From: Shiella aurantiaca
GTDB taxonomy: Bacteria > Bacteroidota > Bacteroidia > Cytophagales > Cyclobacteriaceae
NCBI GenBank assembly: GCA_030412945.1
Contig: JAUHJS010000002.1
Location: 198,022 to 262,021 of the forward strand
Length of the DNA: 64,000 nucleotides
Direction of reading: 5' to 3'
Made by a program: the position numbers and the translations under genes. This document shows, piece after piece, positions 8,519 to 16,953 of this stretch. The notes beneath the pieces are model-generated. The model ran no database searches and was not told where the DNA came from. It worked only from the letters and a program-made list of their open reading frames with translations. Each line of letters starts with the position of its first letter. Position 1 is the stretch's first letter.

Positions 8519-9883
8519 ATGTCGATTAAAAATGTAATAGAGGGAGGTTATTGTATAGGTTGTGGGGTTTGCTCGGCAGTTGATAATAACTTAAAAATGA
8601 AAGTTAATAACTATGGCTTTGTTGAGGCTTATAATTCCTCTAGGACAGATATAAATCCTGCTGCTAGTCGAGTTTGTCCTTTCTCCGATGATAGCAAAAA
8701 TGAAGATGTTATTGCCAATGAATTTTTGAGTAAAGATTGCACAAGTATTGATACGTATATAGGTAGATATATTCAAACGTTTGCTGGTCATGTTTTGGAA
8801 TCCACTTTTCGCCAAGAGGGAGGGTCAGGTGGAATGGGGACATGGATTTTGAATGAATTACTTGTTAGAAACCTTATCTCATGTGTAATTCACGTAAAAG
8901 ATACTGTGCATAGCTTAGATCAAGGCTTACAGTACGAATATGCTATTTCTAGAACTAAAGAAGATCTTTTATCCGGGGCGAAAGCTAAATATTATCCTAT
9001 TACCTTAGAGAAGGTTCTAGAGTTAGTTGCTAGTTCAAGCGATACTTTTGCTATTATTGGTGTTCCATGTTTTGTCAAGGCAATTCGATTATTACAAATG
9101 GAGAATGAGTTATATAGAATCAAAGTTCCTTTTATTGGAGCCTTGTTCTGCGGTCATTTGAAATCAAGTTTGTATGCCGAGTATCTAGGATACCAGTTAG
9201 GGGTTAAGAGTAATGAACTTAAGAAAATAAATTTTAGAAAAAAGGTTGTTAATAGTAGGGCAGATAAATACAATACTGAGGCCACCTTTTTAAAAGGGGG
9301 TGTTGAGCATAGTATAGATAAACCTACAAAGAAACTTTTTGGCACGACATGGTCTTACGGTTTCTTTAAATATAAGGCTTGTGACTTTTGTGATGACGTA
9401 ACGGGTGAAACTGCAGACTTCTCTTTAGGTGATGCATGGATTAATGATTATGTTAATGATTTCAGAGGGGATAATATTGTTGTTACTAGAAATAAAATCA
9501 TAAATGACATTATTCTAAAAGCAATTGATGATAGAAGGCTTAAGTTATCAGAGATTAATAAAGACCTTGTGTTCGAGTCTCAATCTGGAGGATTTAGACA
9601 TAGGAGGGATGGCTTGGCAATTAGGCTAAGTATGAACAAAAAGGTGTGGAAGCCTCAAAAAAGAGATTACTTATTAAATAATATATCTGCTTTAGGGGCT
9701 AGAAGAGAAAGAATTTATAAGTTAAGATATTTTATTTCCCAAAAATCAGTGGTTTTTTATCTCCTTTTGAAGAAAACAAATACGTTGTGGTTTTATAGAT
9801 ATCTTCATGTACCTTTTATAGAATTGCATAAATTTTTATCAGGTGGTGGTATAATTAATAGAGTTTTAAAAACTATAAGATGA
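8519..9883 (+). CDS. FrhB-like coenzyme F420 hydrogenase/dehydrogenase beta-subunit family protein
   Basis: Member of the FrhB_N/FrhB_C family that recurs in polysaccharide loci next to pyruvyltransferases; its reaction there is not established. The N-terminus has a ferredoxin-like C12-I-G-C15-G-V-C18 cluster motif with a partner Cys-Pro at 53-54. The central part contains IGVPCFVKAIRLL and GALFCGHLKS, as in FrhB. Further cysteines occur in KYKACDFCDD followed by GETADFSLGDAW. No membrane segment is present, so it is probably cytosolic. F420 itself is not expected in this phylum, so a flavin-dependent role is inferred. It overlaps the flippase gene by four bases. Base composition becomes clearly A+T-richer from here. 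Confidence 0.75.
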   Translation: MSIKNVIEGGYCIGCGVCSAVDNNLKMKVNNYGFVEAYNSSRTDINPAASRVCPFSDDSKNEDVIANEFLSKDCTSIDTYIGRYIQTFAGHVLESTFRQEGGSGGMGTWILNELLVRNLISCVIHVKDTVHSLDQGLQYEYAISRTKEDLLSGAKAKYYPITLEKVLELVASSSDTFAIIGVPCFVKAIRLLQMENELYRIKVPFIGALFCGHLKSSLYAEYLGYQLGVKSNELKKINFRKKVVNSRADKYNTEATFLKGGVEHSIDKPTKKLFGTTWSYGFFKYKACDFCDDVTGETADFSLGDAWINDYVNDFRGDNIVVTRNKIINDIILKAIDDRRLKLSEINKDLVFESQSGGFRHRRDGLAIRLSMNKKVWKPQKRDYLLNNISALGARRERIYKLRYFISQKSVVFYLLLKKTNTLWFYRYLHVPFIELHKFLSGGGIINRVLKTIR

Positions 9884-11262
9884 TAGAGTTTAGAGGGTAT
9901 TTCAAAAACTCTTTTTTCCTTTCTGTAGGTTCAGCTTTTCCAGTTCTCGCATCTTTTTCATTAGTTGCTGTTTATACAAAGTACCTTTCTCCAGAGGAGT
10001 ATGGCTATACTGATCTAATAAGTACATTTGTGGCGATAGCTGTCCCTGTTTTTTCATTACAGATATATGACGGTTTGCAGATGTTTTTACTTAAAAAAAA
10101 GGCGGAAGCGTCACAGATACTTACTAATGTATTTGTAGTAATAGTTTTGGGATTATTTCTTTCGCTTTCTTTTTACCCATTATTGGAATATTTTTTTTTA
10201 GATTTTACTGATTATCTATTTATTATACTAATTATAACATCCATTAGAGGGGTCGCTCTGTCTTATTTTATTGGCCTAGACAAAGTTAAGTATTCAAGCT
10301 TTTCTAGTATAATTGAAAGTTCTTTTTTAGTAGTTTTTTCACTATTCTTTATTGTTTATAAGCAAGAAGGTGTCAATGGTTTTTTTTATTCTCTTATTAT
10401 TTCCAGAGGGATTGCACTCTTTTTCCTACTTGTTTCAATGAGAGTTTGGGAGCAAATAAAGTTAAATTTTATTTCTTTATCCCAGATAAAAGAATTACTA
10501 AAGTATTCCGCACCTTTAGTTCTTAATTTAATAGGTTGGTGGATTAATAGTTCAGCTGATCGATTCATGATTCTTTCATTCAATGGAATTAAGGAAAATG
10601 GCATCTATGCAGCAGCTTCAAAACTCCCGACTTTATTGCTAGTAGTTAATTCTGCATTAGTTTCAAGCTGGACTATTACTGCATTGAAGAACTATGACAG
10701 AAAAAATACAAAAATGTTTTCTGATTTCTTTAATGTCTATTTTTTTATAATGTTTGTGATGCTAATCTTTTCAATATTATTTAATGAATTATTTTTTAAC
10801 TATTACATAAGGTCATCAGAGTACAGCACTGCAAAAGCAATCGTTCCTGTTTTAATTATTGCACTTTTTTTTGCTGCTTTTTCAAAGTTTTATGGTGTGA
10901 TATATTTAGGAGAGGAAAACACAAAGGGGGCCTCTTATACAACAGTTTTATGTGCTGTATTAAACATTATTCTTAATTTGATATTCTTGCCAATTTTGGG
11001 GGGGATGGGGGCTGCTATTGCAACTTTATTAAGTTTCTTTTGTATAGCACTAATTCGATATTTCTATGTTGTGAAGTATACTAAGATAAGAGTGTCCTTG
11101 TTCCAAGGGTTAATAGTTCTAATATATTTATCAATAGTGACTTTGTTTATTTTCAGTGTGTTTTCAACTTTTGTCTTTGTTATTATCAACATAGTATTTG
11201 TTCTGTTTGTTTTTTACAAGCATTACTTTCATATTAAAAAATTTCTTTCCAAAAAAGCATGA
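9880..11262 (+). CDS. Wzx-type polysaccharide flippase
   Basis: Polytopic inner-membrane protein of 460 residues, expected to flip lipid-linked oligosaccharide across the inner membrane. About twelve to fourteen hydrophobic helices cover nearly the whole length. The N-terminal pattern (FFLSVGSAFPVLASF, then YTKYLSPEEYGYTDL) is characteristic of the polysaccharide biosynthesis/MOP transporter family. A conserved internal element is SADRFMILSFNG followed by GIYAAASKLP. Four-base overlaps at both ends tie it to the FrhB-like gene and the pyruvyltransferase. The substrate cannot be inferred from the sequence. Confidence 0.85.
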   Translation: MIEFRGYFKNSFFLSVGSAFPVLASFSLVAVYTKYLSPEEYGYTDLISTFVAIAVPVFSLQIYDGLQMFLLKKKAEASQILTNVFVVIVLGLFLSLSFYPLLEYFFLDFTDYLFIILIITSIRGVALSYFIGLDKVKYSSFSSIIESSFLVVFSLFFIVYKQEGVNGFFYSLIISRGIALFFLLVSMRVWEQIKLNFISLSQIKELLKYSAPLVLNLIGWWINSSADRFMILSFNGIKENGIYAAASKLPTLLLVVNSALVSSWTITALKNYDRKNTKMFSDFFNVYFFIMFVMLIFSILFNELFFNYYIRSSEYSTAKAIVPVLIIALFFAAFSKFYGVIYLGEENTKGASYTTVLCAVLNIILNLIFLPILGGMGAAIATLLSFFCIALIRYFYVVKYTKIRVSLFQGLIVLIYLSIVTLFIFSVFSTFVFVIINIVFVLFVFYKHYFHIKKFLSKKA

Positions 11263-12410
11263 ATAATATTTTAATTGTTGGCTGTTATCATTCAATGAAT
11301 TCAGGTGTAATGGCTATGGCTGAGGCCATCGTTCAGAAGTATCCCGATAGGAAGATATTTATAATGTCTTCCAATGATTATTGGACTCAGGATAAGGAAA
11401 GGTATTCAATCTATTCCAATGTAGAATTAGTTGAAACAGAATGGCTTTCAGGCGGAAAATACAGCCTGATTTATAAGATAATTATGTCATTGTTTTTTGG
11501 GTCACGTTTCAAAGTTTTAAATACGGTTCTGAAGCAGGTTAATACAGTAATTGACATTTCAGGAGATAGTATTTCAAGCGATTATGGAACCAAATCATTG
11601 TTTCTGAGTCTTCTTCCAAACTTTCTCGTAGATAAAAAGCGGGTAGATTTTATTTATGCGCCTCAAACGTTAGGCCCTTTTAAGACTTTTGCTCAAAGAA
11701 AATTGGCAAGTTTTGCTTTTAATAAGGATGTAACTATTTATTTAAGAGAGGGTTATTCATCTCAGTTCCTGAATGAAATCAATGTAATTAATTATAGCTT
11801 GTCCTCGGATTTAGCTTTTATGCTTGCCTCTAGGGAAGTTGATCATGAGATTATCAATAAGGTTGATAAAAATACAATTGCACTTGGCGTAAGTTCATTA
11901 GTTAAAAAATTTGGCGCAACAAACTATACTTCAATTTTTCAAAATATTATTAATGTATGTTTGAATAGAGGGTTTAAGGTTTTGTTAATAAACCATGTAT
12001 CAACGAAGCAGGGGAACGATATTGAGGTTGCTAGATTAGTTAAAACTAATTTTTTTGCTGATAATGAAAATGTAATGTTTGTTGATAGAAATTTTAGAGC
12101 ATCAGAATGGAAATATATAATTTCTAAAACAAAGGCCATTGTTACTGCAAGGATGCACCCTGCTGTTCATGCTTTATCGCAGGGTATACCTGCTTTAAAT
12201 TTATCATACAATCACAAATCTTTAGGTGTAGTTAAAGAGGCGTTTTACCCCTATGGTCAAATTGTTGATATAAAATCATCTGACCTCATCGATGTTGTCG
12301 AAAAGTTTATTGATGATTTGAATAAATTTGAGCAAGAAGGTTTTAAGGAAAAAATTGAGATAAATGCGCGTAAGGTGTTACCATTTTTAGAAAGGATTAA
12401 TAGTCTATGA
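11259..12410 (+). CDS. Polysaccharide pyruvyl transferase family protein
   Basis: Member of the family of enzymes that add ketal-linked pyruvate from phosphoenolpyruvate to sugars (CsaB/WcaK-like). The 383-residue protein begins ILIVGCYHSMNSGVMAM, the family's glycine-rich entry. It contains DISGDSISSDYG and APQTLGPF, and later the diagnostic VTARMHPAVHALSQGIP and NLSYNHKS, close to the R-x-H-x3-A-x3-G-x-P core of this family. No signal peptide is present, so it probably acts in the cytosol on lipid-linked intermediates. Overlaps of four bases on both sides place it in one coupled unit with the flippase and the next glycosyltransferase. Confidence 0.85.
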   Translation: MNNILIVGCYHSMNSGVMAMAEAIVQKYPDRKIFIMSSNDYWTQDKERYSIYSNVELVETEWLSGGKYSLIYKIIMSLFFGSRFKVLNTVLKQVNTVIDISGDSISSDYGTKSLFLSLLPNFLVDKKRVDFIYAPQTLGPFKTFAQRKLASFAFNKDVTIYLREGYSSQFLNEINVINYSLSSDLAFMLASREVDHEIINKVDKNTIALGVSSLVKKFGATNYTSIFQNIINVCLNRGFKVLLINHVSTKQGNDIEVARLVKTNFFADNENVMFVDRNFRASEWKYIISKTKAIVTARMHPAVHALSQGIPALNLSYNHKSLGVVKEAFYPYGQIVDIKSSDLIDVVEKFIDDLNKFEQEGFKEKIEINARKVLPFLERINSL

Positions 12411-13366
12411 ATGTATCCTTTATAATTATTGGCCTTAATGAAGGAGAACGATTGAGGGCATGTATCAGAAGTGTTCATAGTTTTGCACGCAATTCGGAAC
12501 ACATAAAAGCCTTTGAGGTCATTTACGTGGATAGTCAGTCTGTTGATGATAGCTTACAAATTGCGAGCCAAGAGGGTGCTACTGGTCTTTTGTTAAAAGG
12601 ACAATGTAATGCAGCAAGGGCTCGTAACTATGGCGCCAAACAGGCCAAGGGAGATATTCTCTTTTTTATTGATGGAGACATGGAGCTTAACGAGAAAGCT
12701 GCGAATTTCATATTCAAAAGCCCTGGTGTTCTGTTGAATCCAATAATGAATGGGAAACGAATTGATTTATTCTATAATAATGAAGGCGATTTTCTTTATG
12801 ATAATGAAAGTTCTATTCTTAATGCTTCAAAGGGGGATGAATTCTCAATTACAACGGGCGGGTTGTTCATTATAGATAGTTGGCTCTGGGAGAAAGTTGG
12901 AGGTATGGATAATCGACTAATGTGTTTTGAAGATAATGATTTGGCCTATAGAATATTTAAAAATACTGGGTTGAGGGTTCTCAAAAAAGATGTTGTGCTT
13001 GCTAGGCATCATACGGTTGCATATACTGATTCCTTGAGATTTAAGAAAATTGTTTTTGGCAAGTATTTTTATTTCAAAGGAGTTCTTTATCGAAAGCATT
13101 TTGATAGTTTAACTATTTTATTGAGACTTCTGAGATCTGATTTGTCTCTAGTAATCTTGTTGGTTTCAATCCTCTTTTCTTTCCTTTTTCTTAGTATATA
13201 TCCTTTGTTTTTTTATTTTGTCGCTCAGGCAATTAAGTTGGTTTTCATAAAGAAGACTTCTGAAAGAGTAGGCTACATAAAGAGGTTCTTTTATTCTGTT
13301 TTGATAGATTTAAAAATCTTAGGAGGGATTTCCTTCTTTTATCCCAAGGAGAATAATGTTGATTAA
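12407..13366 (+). CDS. Family 2 glycosyltransferase with C-terminal membrane segment
   Basis: GT-A fold glycosyltransferase of 319 residues. It starts MNVSFIIIGLNEGERL, a typical GT2 opening, followed by VDSQSVDDS, NAARARNYGAKQA and the metal-binding FIDGDMEL (D-x-D). An acceptor-side motif FEDNDLAYRI (ED-D) follows at about residue 170. The C-terminal third (about 240-290) is strongly hydrophobic with one or two membrane helices, anchoring it at the cytoplasmic face. Donor and acceptor sugars are unknown. The final 11 bases overlap the start of the next gene. Confidence 0.85.
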   Translation: MNVSFIIIGLNEGERLRACIRSVHSFARNSEHIKAFEVIYVDSQSVDDSLQIASQEGATGLLLKGQCNAARARNYGAKQAKGDILFFIDGDMELNEKAANFIFKSPGVLLNPIMNGKRIDLFYNNEGDFLYDNESSILNASKGDEFSITTGGLFIIDSWLWEKVGGMDNRLMCFEDNDLAYRIFKNTGLRVLKKDVVLARHHTVAYTDSLRFKKIVFGKYFYFKGVLYRKHFDSLTILLRLLRSDLSLVILLVSILFSFLFLSIYPLFFYFVAQAIKLVFIKKTSERVGYIKRFFYSVLIDLKILGGISFFYPKENNVD

Positions 13367-14429
13367 AAGAATAGACCTGTATTCAATCCTGATTTTTTTG
13401 ACAGCCATTGCTTTCTTGGTAACAAAAACTCTTTTTGGAGAGCCAACTCCGGATGAGATATTCTATACATCTCAAAAATCTGAATTGGATCGCCTTGGAT
13501 TTGACTTTGAAGAAATGTCGATTAAGTTTTTTGTTACTTATTATGTGATACGGTTTCTTTATGAAGTCAACCCTTTTCTTTTTCAAATAGTCAATATTTC
13601 TCTTTCCGTTTTGGTGTTTAGAAGATTGTATTCGACATTTATGGTGAAAGGGTATTCAATCTCCAAATTTTCAATCCTTGTCTTGTTTTTATTGCCTAGC
13701 TTTTTATACTTTGCTTCAGCATATCTCCGTGATATCTACATTTACTTGATTTCTTTATTGATCCTTGATAATTTAGTTGCAAAAAATTGTAAGGTTAATA
13801 AAAGCCTACTTCTTTTGATTTGTTTTCTTTTTCTTCTTAGGCCCGAAGCAGCTTTTCTTTTTATAGTTGCTTTTTCAGTTAACTATTATAGAATAAGATA
13901 TAATCATAGAATTAATAGGAAAGTGATAATAGGCGCTTTGTTTTCTGTTTTCTTAGTTGTGTTTTTCTCGCTTCTGCTTTCTTTTGATTTTTTCTGGCAA
14001 GAACTTACAAATCTCTTGGCTAGGTATGAAGATAGTGTTGTAGGTTTTACCGTATATCAGCTTGAAATCACAAAATTGAATTTCATCCCATTCTCGTTTC
14101 TTAATTGGGCGGCCTATTTCTCTCCACTTTTGTTTGTTCCTAGATTTACTTTGTTTGGCCTTATCACCTATTTAGATTCATTTGTGATAGCGGTTGTTGT
14201 ATTAAAGTTTTTCTTTCAAAATATACATAAGCCGAGAAATTATTATGACAGAACTTTTGCGATATGTTCAACTTTGGTGCTATTAACTTTTTTTATTTCA
14301 ATTCCGGAGAAACTTCCAGAGACAATATATAGGCATCATTTGTTTTATATACCTATGCTTTTTTATGTGGGACTTTATAGAGATACTTATGCCAAGGAGT
14401 CTTATGTTTATGGAAATGGAAAGACCTAA
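13356..14429 (+). CDS. Polytopic membrane protein of the polysaccharide locus (possible EpsG/Wzy-like)
   Basis: A 357-residue protein with about eight to ten predicted membrane helices. I do not recognise a firm family. The ASAYLRDIYIYLISLLI segment and the FLLRPEAAFLF segment resemble the arginine-containing helices of EpsG-like polymerases, so a Wzy-type role is possible, but mannosyltransferase-like membrane enzymes are an alternative. It overlaps the preceding glycosyltransferase by 11 bases and abuts the next gene directly (TAA followed by ATG). Codon use is A+T-rich like its neighbours. Confidence 0.55.
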   Translation: MLIKRIDLYSILIFLTAIAFLVTKTLFGEPTPDEIFYTSQKSELDRLGFDFEEMSIKFFVTYYVIRFLYEVNPFLFQIVNISLSVLVFRRLYSTFMVKGYSISKFSILVLFLLPSFLYFASAYLRDIYIYLISLLILDNLVAKNCKVNKSLLLLICFLFLLRPEAAFLFIVAFSVNYYRIRYNHRINRKVIIGALFSVFLVVFFSLLLSFDFFWQELTNLLARYEDSVVGFTVYQLEITKLNFIPFSFLNWAAYFSPLLFVPRFTLFGLITYLDSFVIAVVVLKFFFQNIHKPRNYYDRTFAICSTLVLLTFFISIPEKLPETIYRHHLFYIPMLFYVGLYRDTYAKESYVYGNGKT

Positions 14430-15659
14430 ATGAATATAAACTTCAAAATACTGATACAAGATACAAGGAAGCTGCTTGTTATAGGGGCCACTTTTGGTTT
14501 GACATTTGCTTTGCTCAATCTAGTATCTTTTCTGTTTTTATTGGCTTTTTTGTTATCTTTACCAGGCATAAGAAAAATTAAATTTAACTATTCTCACCTT
14601 GGAAGTAGTTATTTTTTCTTTATTCTTATACCGATTTTCTCTTTTTTTTGGTCGATAAACATTGATTTGTATTTAAAAGATTTAGAAAAGCAGGCTGTTT
14701 ATCTTGTACCATTAATTTTTTTTTCCTTTAAAGAGTTTGACAGAAAGCTATACCTTAACTTAATAAAGGTGTTTTTTGTAGGCGTAACTCTTTGTTTGTT
14801 GACAACTTTTGTATTGTCGTTTGATGTTATGTTTTTTAACGAACCCTTTTGGGTTAAGGGTATTACAAGAGAACAGTTTCTAGTAAACGATTTTTATTCC
14901 CTTTTGCATTATTTTAGAACCAGTTTCCTTTTTTTCGAGCATCACAACACATATTTTTCTTTTTATCTAATATATTCTACTGTTATTATTCTCCAGTTTC
15001 GAATAATCAACTCACTTTTCTTAAAAGTAGTAATACTTATCATAAACATAGTTCTTATTTTAGCCCTACAATCAATAATAATTTATGTGATCTGTTGCGG
15101 TTGGTTGGTTTTTTATTTCTTCCGTAATAGTCAAGCCTACAATAGGTTTTTTGTTGGTTTATGTTTGCTTATTATATTTATATCAGCAGTTTATTCAGGC
15201 AGATTCGAAGCAGTGGTTCATCAATTGAATAATTTAGGAGAATTAAAGAAAGGGACATTGGTGGAACGGGTACAGCAGCTGGAATGTTCATGGACATTGA
15301 TTAAAGAAAGACCATTGTTGGGAGTTGGTTTAGGTCAGGTGTCTCCTTTTATGAAGGATATTGCAATGGATAAGGGTTATGACTTATTGATTATTAGGAA
15401 TTATTTTAGCATTCATAACCAATATGTCTTTCAAGCAGTTTCTTATGGTCTTATTGGGCTGTTAGTATTTTTTTGGATGATTGCGTCATTATTGATATAC
15501 GCCTCTAGGTCTAGGAATCACCTGCTTTTTCAACTTATTTTAGTAAGCTTGACGGTTTTTATGGTTGAAGGATTTCTTAATCGAAGTTCAGGCAGTATTC
15601 TGATAGTTCTTTTGTGTTGTATCTTTATGAAGATTAATAGCGTTGGAAATGAAAGTTGA
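14430..15659 (+). CDS. O-antigen ligase/polymerase family membrane protein (Wzy_C)
   Basis: A 409-residue protein with roughly ten to eleven membrane helices. The late periplasmic loop contains GTLVERVQQLECSWTLIKE followed by RPLLGVGLGQVS and IHNQYVFQAV. This R-x-G-x-G plus H-N-x-Y pattern is the core of the O-antigen ligase/polymerase family. In this setting it could polymerise repeat units (Wzy) or ligate the finished chain to lipid A-core (WaaL); family membership alone does not decide. It starts immediately after the previous stop and overlaps the next glycosyltransferase by 11 bases. Confidence 0.75.
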   Translation: MNINFKILIQDTRKLLVIGATFGLTFALLNLVSFLFLLAFLLSLPGIRKIKFNYSHLGSSYFFFILIPIFSFFWSINIDLYLKDLEKQAVYLVPLIFFSFKEFDRKLYLNLIKVFFVGVTLCLLTTFVLSFDVMFFNEPFWVKGITREQFLVNDFYSLLHYFRTSFLFFEHHNTYFSFYLIYSTVIILQFRIINSLFLKVVILIINIVLILALQSIIIYVICCGWLVFYFFRNSQAYNRFFVGLCLLIIFISAVYSGRFEAVVHQLNNLGELKKGTLVERVQQLECSWTLIKERPLLGVGLGQVSPFMKDIAMDKGYDLLIIRNYFSIHNQYVFQAVSYGLIGLLVFFWMIASLLIYASRSRNHLLFQLILVSLTVFMVEGFLNRSSGSILIVLLCCIFMKINSVGNES

Positions 15660-16791
15660 GTCAAGAAATATATTAATTAATGCCCTTTCAGCTCAAGATG
15701 GAGGAGGAGTAACCTATGTTAGGAATTTATTGGAATTTATCAGCAGGAATAACCGACAGGAGAGGTATTATGTCATTGTGGATAAAAGCAATAAGTTAAA
15801 ATTTGATACTTTTAATCAAGATAATATTACACTTGTGGAGGCTCATTACTCCAATAATTTTTTAGCAAGATACTTATGGGAGCTTATACATATTAAATCG
15901 TTAATTAAGACAAATAGAATAACCCATTATTATTGCCCCGGTGGAATTATTAGCCCTTTCAAAATTAGCGATGTGGTTAATATTACAGCATTTAGAAATA
16001 TGATGCCTTTTTATCAATTAGGTTTTGAGAAATATACCTTAATGGAGAGGTTCAGACTAAAGCTTTTGCAAAAACTATTTATTATCTCGTTTAAATCAGC
16101 TGATAAATTAGTTTTTATTTCAAATTATGCACAAAATATTATTCGTGACTATATTCCGGATATAAATAATAAGTCTGTAGTTATTCCCCATGGGGTTAAT
16201 GAAATTTTTAGACTGCCGACAAAAGAAGCTTCTTTTGTCGATTATAATTTGCCAGATAATTATGTTCTTTATGTGTCTACAGTCACAGTTTATAAGCACC
16301 AGGCTGAATTAATCGAAGCAATATATTTAAAAAAGTCAAATGGTGAGAGTTTTAATCCTGTAGTATTGGTTGGGTCAATAGGTAGCCAGTTTGGGAAAAA
16401 TGTGTTAAAAAAAATTGCAACCTACGGTCTAGAAAAAGATGTGATATACCTAGGTAAGGTAGCTTACAATGATCTTCCAAATCTATACAGGAATGCCCGT
16501 TCCGTCATTTTTGCATCTTCTTGTGAGAACTGCCCCAACATACTATTAGAATCAATGTCCATGCGTAAGTTGATATTTTGTTCCAAATTCATGCCAATGC
16601 CTGAATTTGGAAAGCAATCAGTTATTTATTTTAATCCAACAATTGTTGATGAATTTGTCAGAATTCTTACATTGGAGTATGATTTTAACTCTTTTGAGAA
16701 GATTGAATTTGAGAACATGGCTTATGAACAATCTCTTCAATATCAATTTACAACTTCATTGAAGGATACGTTGGCATTTATTCTTGAGTAA
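15649..16791 (+). CDS. Family 4 (GT-B) glycosyltransferase
   Basis: Retaining GT-B glycosyltransferase. The N-domain starts ILINALSAQDGGGVTYVRN, the donor-side glycine-rich loop of GT4 enzymes. The linker contains SVVIPHGVN. The C-domain begins YVLYVSTVTVYKHQ and carries VIFASSCENCPNILLESMS, the E-x7-E-like nucleotide-sugar motif. I chose the ATG at 15649 over the in-frame TTG at 15643 because ATG is preferred and gives the 11-base overlap seen repeatedly in this locus. About 380 residues is normal for GT4. It is the last gene before a gap of roughly 160 bases with a new promoter. Confidence 0.85.
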   Translation: MKVESRNILINALSAQDGGGVTYVRNLLEFISRNNRQERYYVIVDKSNKLKFDTFNQDNITLVEAHYSNNFLARYLWELIHIKSLIKTNRITHYYCPGGIISPFKISDVVNITAFRNMMPFYQLGFEKYTLMERFRLKLLQKLFIISFKSADKLVFISNYAQNIIRDYIPDINNKSVVIPHGVNEIFRLPTKEASFVDYNLPDNYVLYVSTVTVYKHQAELIEAIYLKKSNGESFNPVVLVGSIGSQFGKNVLKKIATYGLEKDVIYLGKVAYNDLPNLYRNARSVIFASSCENCPNILLESMSMRKLIFCSKFMPMPEFGKQSVIYFNPTIVDEFVRILTLEYDFNSFEKIEFENMAYEQSLQYQFTTSLKDTLAFILE

Positions 16792-16901
16792 TTATTCACT
16801 TAGGTTTGGTTTTAATATTTTAAGAATTGAAATCAAATCTTAAGGATTATTTTACTTCCGTTAAATAATTTATATTCCTTGGCGGAAGTAGTAATTGCTA
16901 G

Positions 16902-16933
16902 TTGTTAAAAAAAATGTGAAAGTGTTAGATTTG
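16902..16933 (+). promoter_or_regulatory. Promoter for the CapK/oxidoreductase/heparinase cassette
   Basis: A TTG at 16902-16904 is followed after 21 bases by TAGATTTG at 16926-16933, matching both the -33 and the TAnnTTTG -7 elements of Bacteroidota promoters at the right spacing. Transcription would begin about 15 bases before the ATG at 16954. The gap between 16792 and 16901 shows nothing else recognisable. Confidence 0.55.
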
Positions 16934-16953
16934 AATTTTAGAATTAATTTTTA

